DNA of 21,014 bases from an uncultured Oscillospiraceae bacterium (GTDB taxonomy: Bacteria; Bacillota; Clostridia; Oscillospirales; Oscillospiraceae): NCBI GenBank assembly GCA_905233785.1, contig CAJOCV010000044.1, forward strand, positions 4,077 to 25,090, read 5' to 3'. The notes under the pieces were generated by a model. The model worked only from the letters and a program-made list of their open reading frames with translations, was not told where the DNA came from and did not search any database. Shown here piece after piece: positions 20,940 to 21,014 of this stretch. The stretch's first letter is position 1. Each line of letters opens with the position of its first letter. A program made the position numbers and the translations under genes.

Positions 20940-21014
20940 CAAGTGTCTCGGCTGAAAATGCAAAAATGTATTTTTGTAGCACGAGGCGAAACTTGCTTTT
21001 AGCAAGTTTCAAGG

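Larger units (their letters stand above)
19079..21014 (-). mobile_element. End of an integrated mobilizable element, internally deleted
   Basis: From the tRNA 3' end rightward: integrase remnant, ATPase, excisionase-like HTH gene, MobC-like gene and a hairpin-rich upstream region. This set is typical of integrative mobilizable elements of Clostridia. The relaxase and the main part of the integrase are absent here. The right boundary is outside the window. Confidence 0.7.

Noticed and set aside
19079..21014. Second copy of the tRNA-Gln 3' end (attR)
   Set aside because: I looked for GGTTCGAATCCTTCTCCCGC again to the right and did not find it; the boundary must be outside the window.

Overview
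The window looks like chromosome from a high-GC member of the Clostridia, most likely a gut Oscillospiraceae-type bacterium. The evidence is the infC-rpmI-rplT order with an attenuator-like leader, strong AGGAGG ribosome sites, TTGACA/TATAAT promoters, a folate-type ECF S-component, a bacterial glycerol-1-phosphate dehydrogenase and paired 2-hydroxyacyl-CoA dehydratase subunits. The assignment is by gene content and style only. Strongly coding GC-rich genes leave long open frames on their antisense strands; these were treated as shadows.

Layout. (1) 1-4455, minus strand: one operon with two 2-hydroxyacyl-CoA dehydratase subunits, a 62-residue membrane peptide, a PatB/MalY-type C-S lyase and a thioredoxin-like protein cut by the window edge. 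Its promoter carries a perfect palindrome between the -35 and -10 boxes. A divergent P-loop ATPase gene follows. (2) 5307-11354, minus strand: a GT39/PMT-type membrane glycosyltransferase with an inserted beta-rich domain, a NagD-type HAD phosphatase, glycerol kinase, a small four-helix-bundle (S23/IVS-type) gene and glycerol-1-phosphate dehydrogenase. The four-helix-bundle gene sits between matching inverted repeats and hairpins and looks like an inserted cassette. (3) 11355-13200: palindromic intergenic repeats and the translation operon infC-rpmI-rplT. infC appears to start at ATC. (4) 13197-15228: deoC, a divergent two-OB-fold SSB-like gene and a short membrane-anchored protein. (5) 15303-17818, minus strand: a folate one-carbon operon, fchA-folD-folT-5-formyl-THF cyclo-ligase, with overlapping junctions. 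The folD frame has no stop at its expected end and stays open through folT into the cyclo-ligase. (6) 18079-18935, plus strand: a small membrane protein and the XTP/dITP pyrophosphatase. (7) 19005-21014: tRNA-Gln(CUG), then the damaged end of an integrated mobilizable element: an ATPase fused to the last part of a tyrosine integrase, an excisionase-like HTH protein, a MobC-like protein and a possible oriT region.

The most unusual points are the four-helix-bundle cassette between the two glycerol genes, the ATPase-integrase fusion at the tRNA, the folD frame that runs through folT, and the non-AUG start of infC. No complete new defence or mobile system is visible. The cassette is the best candidate for something poorly described.
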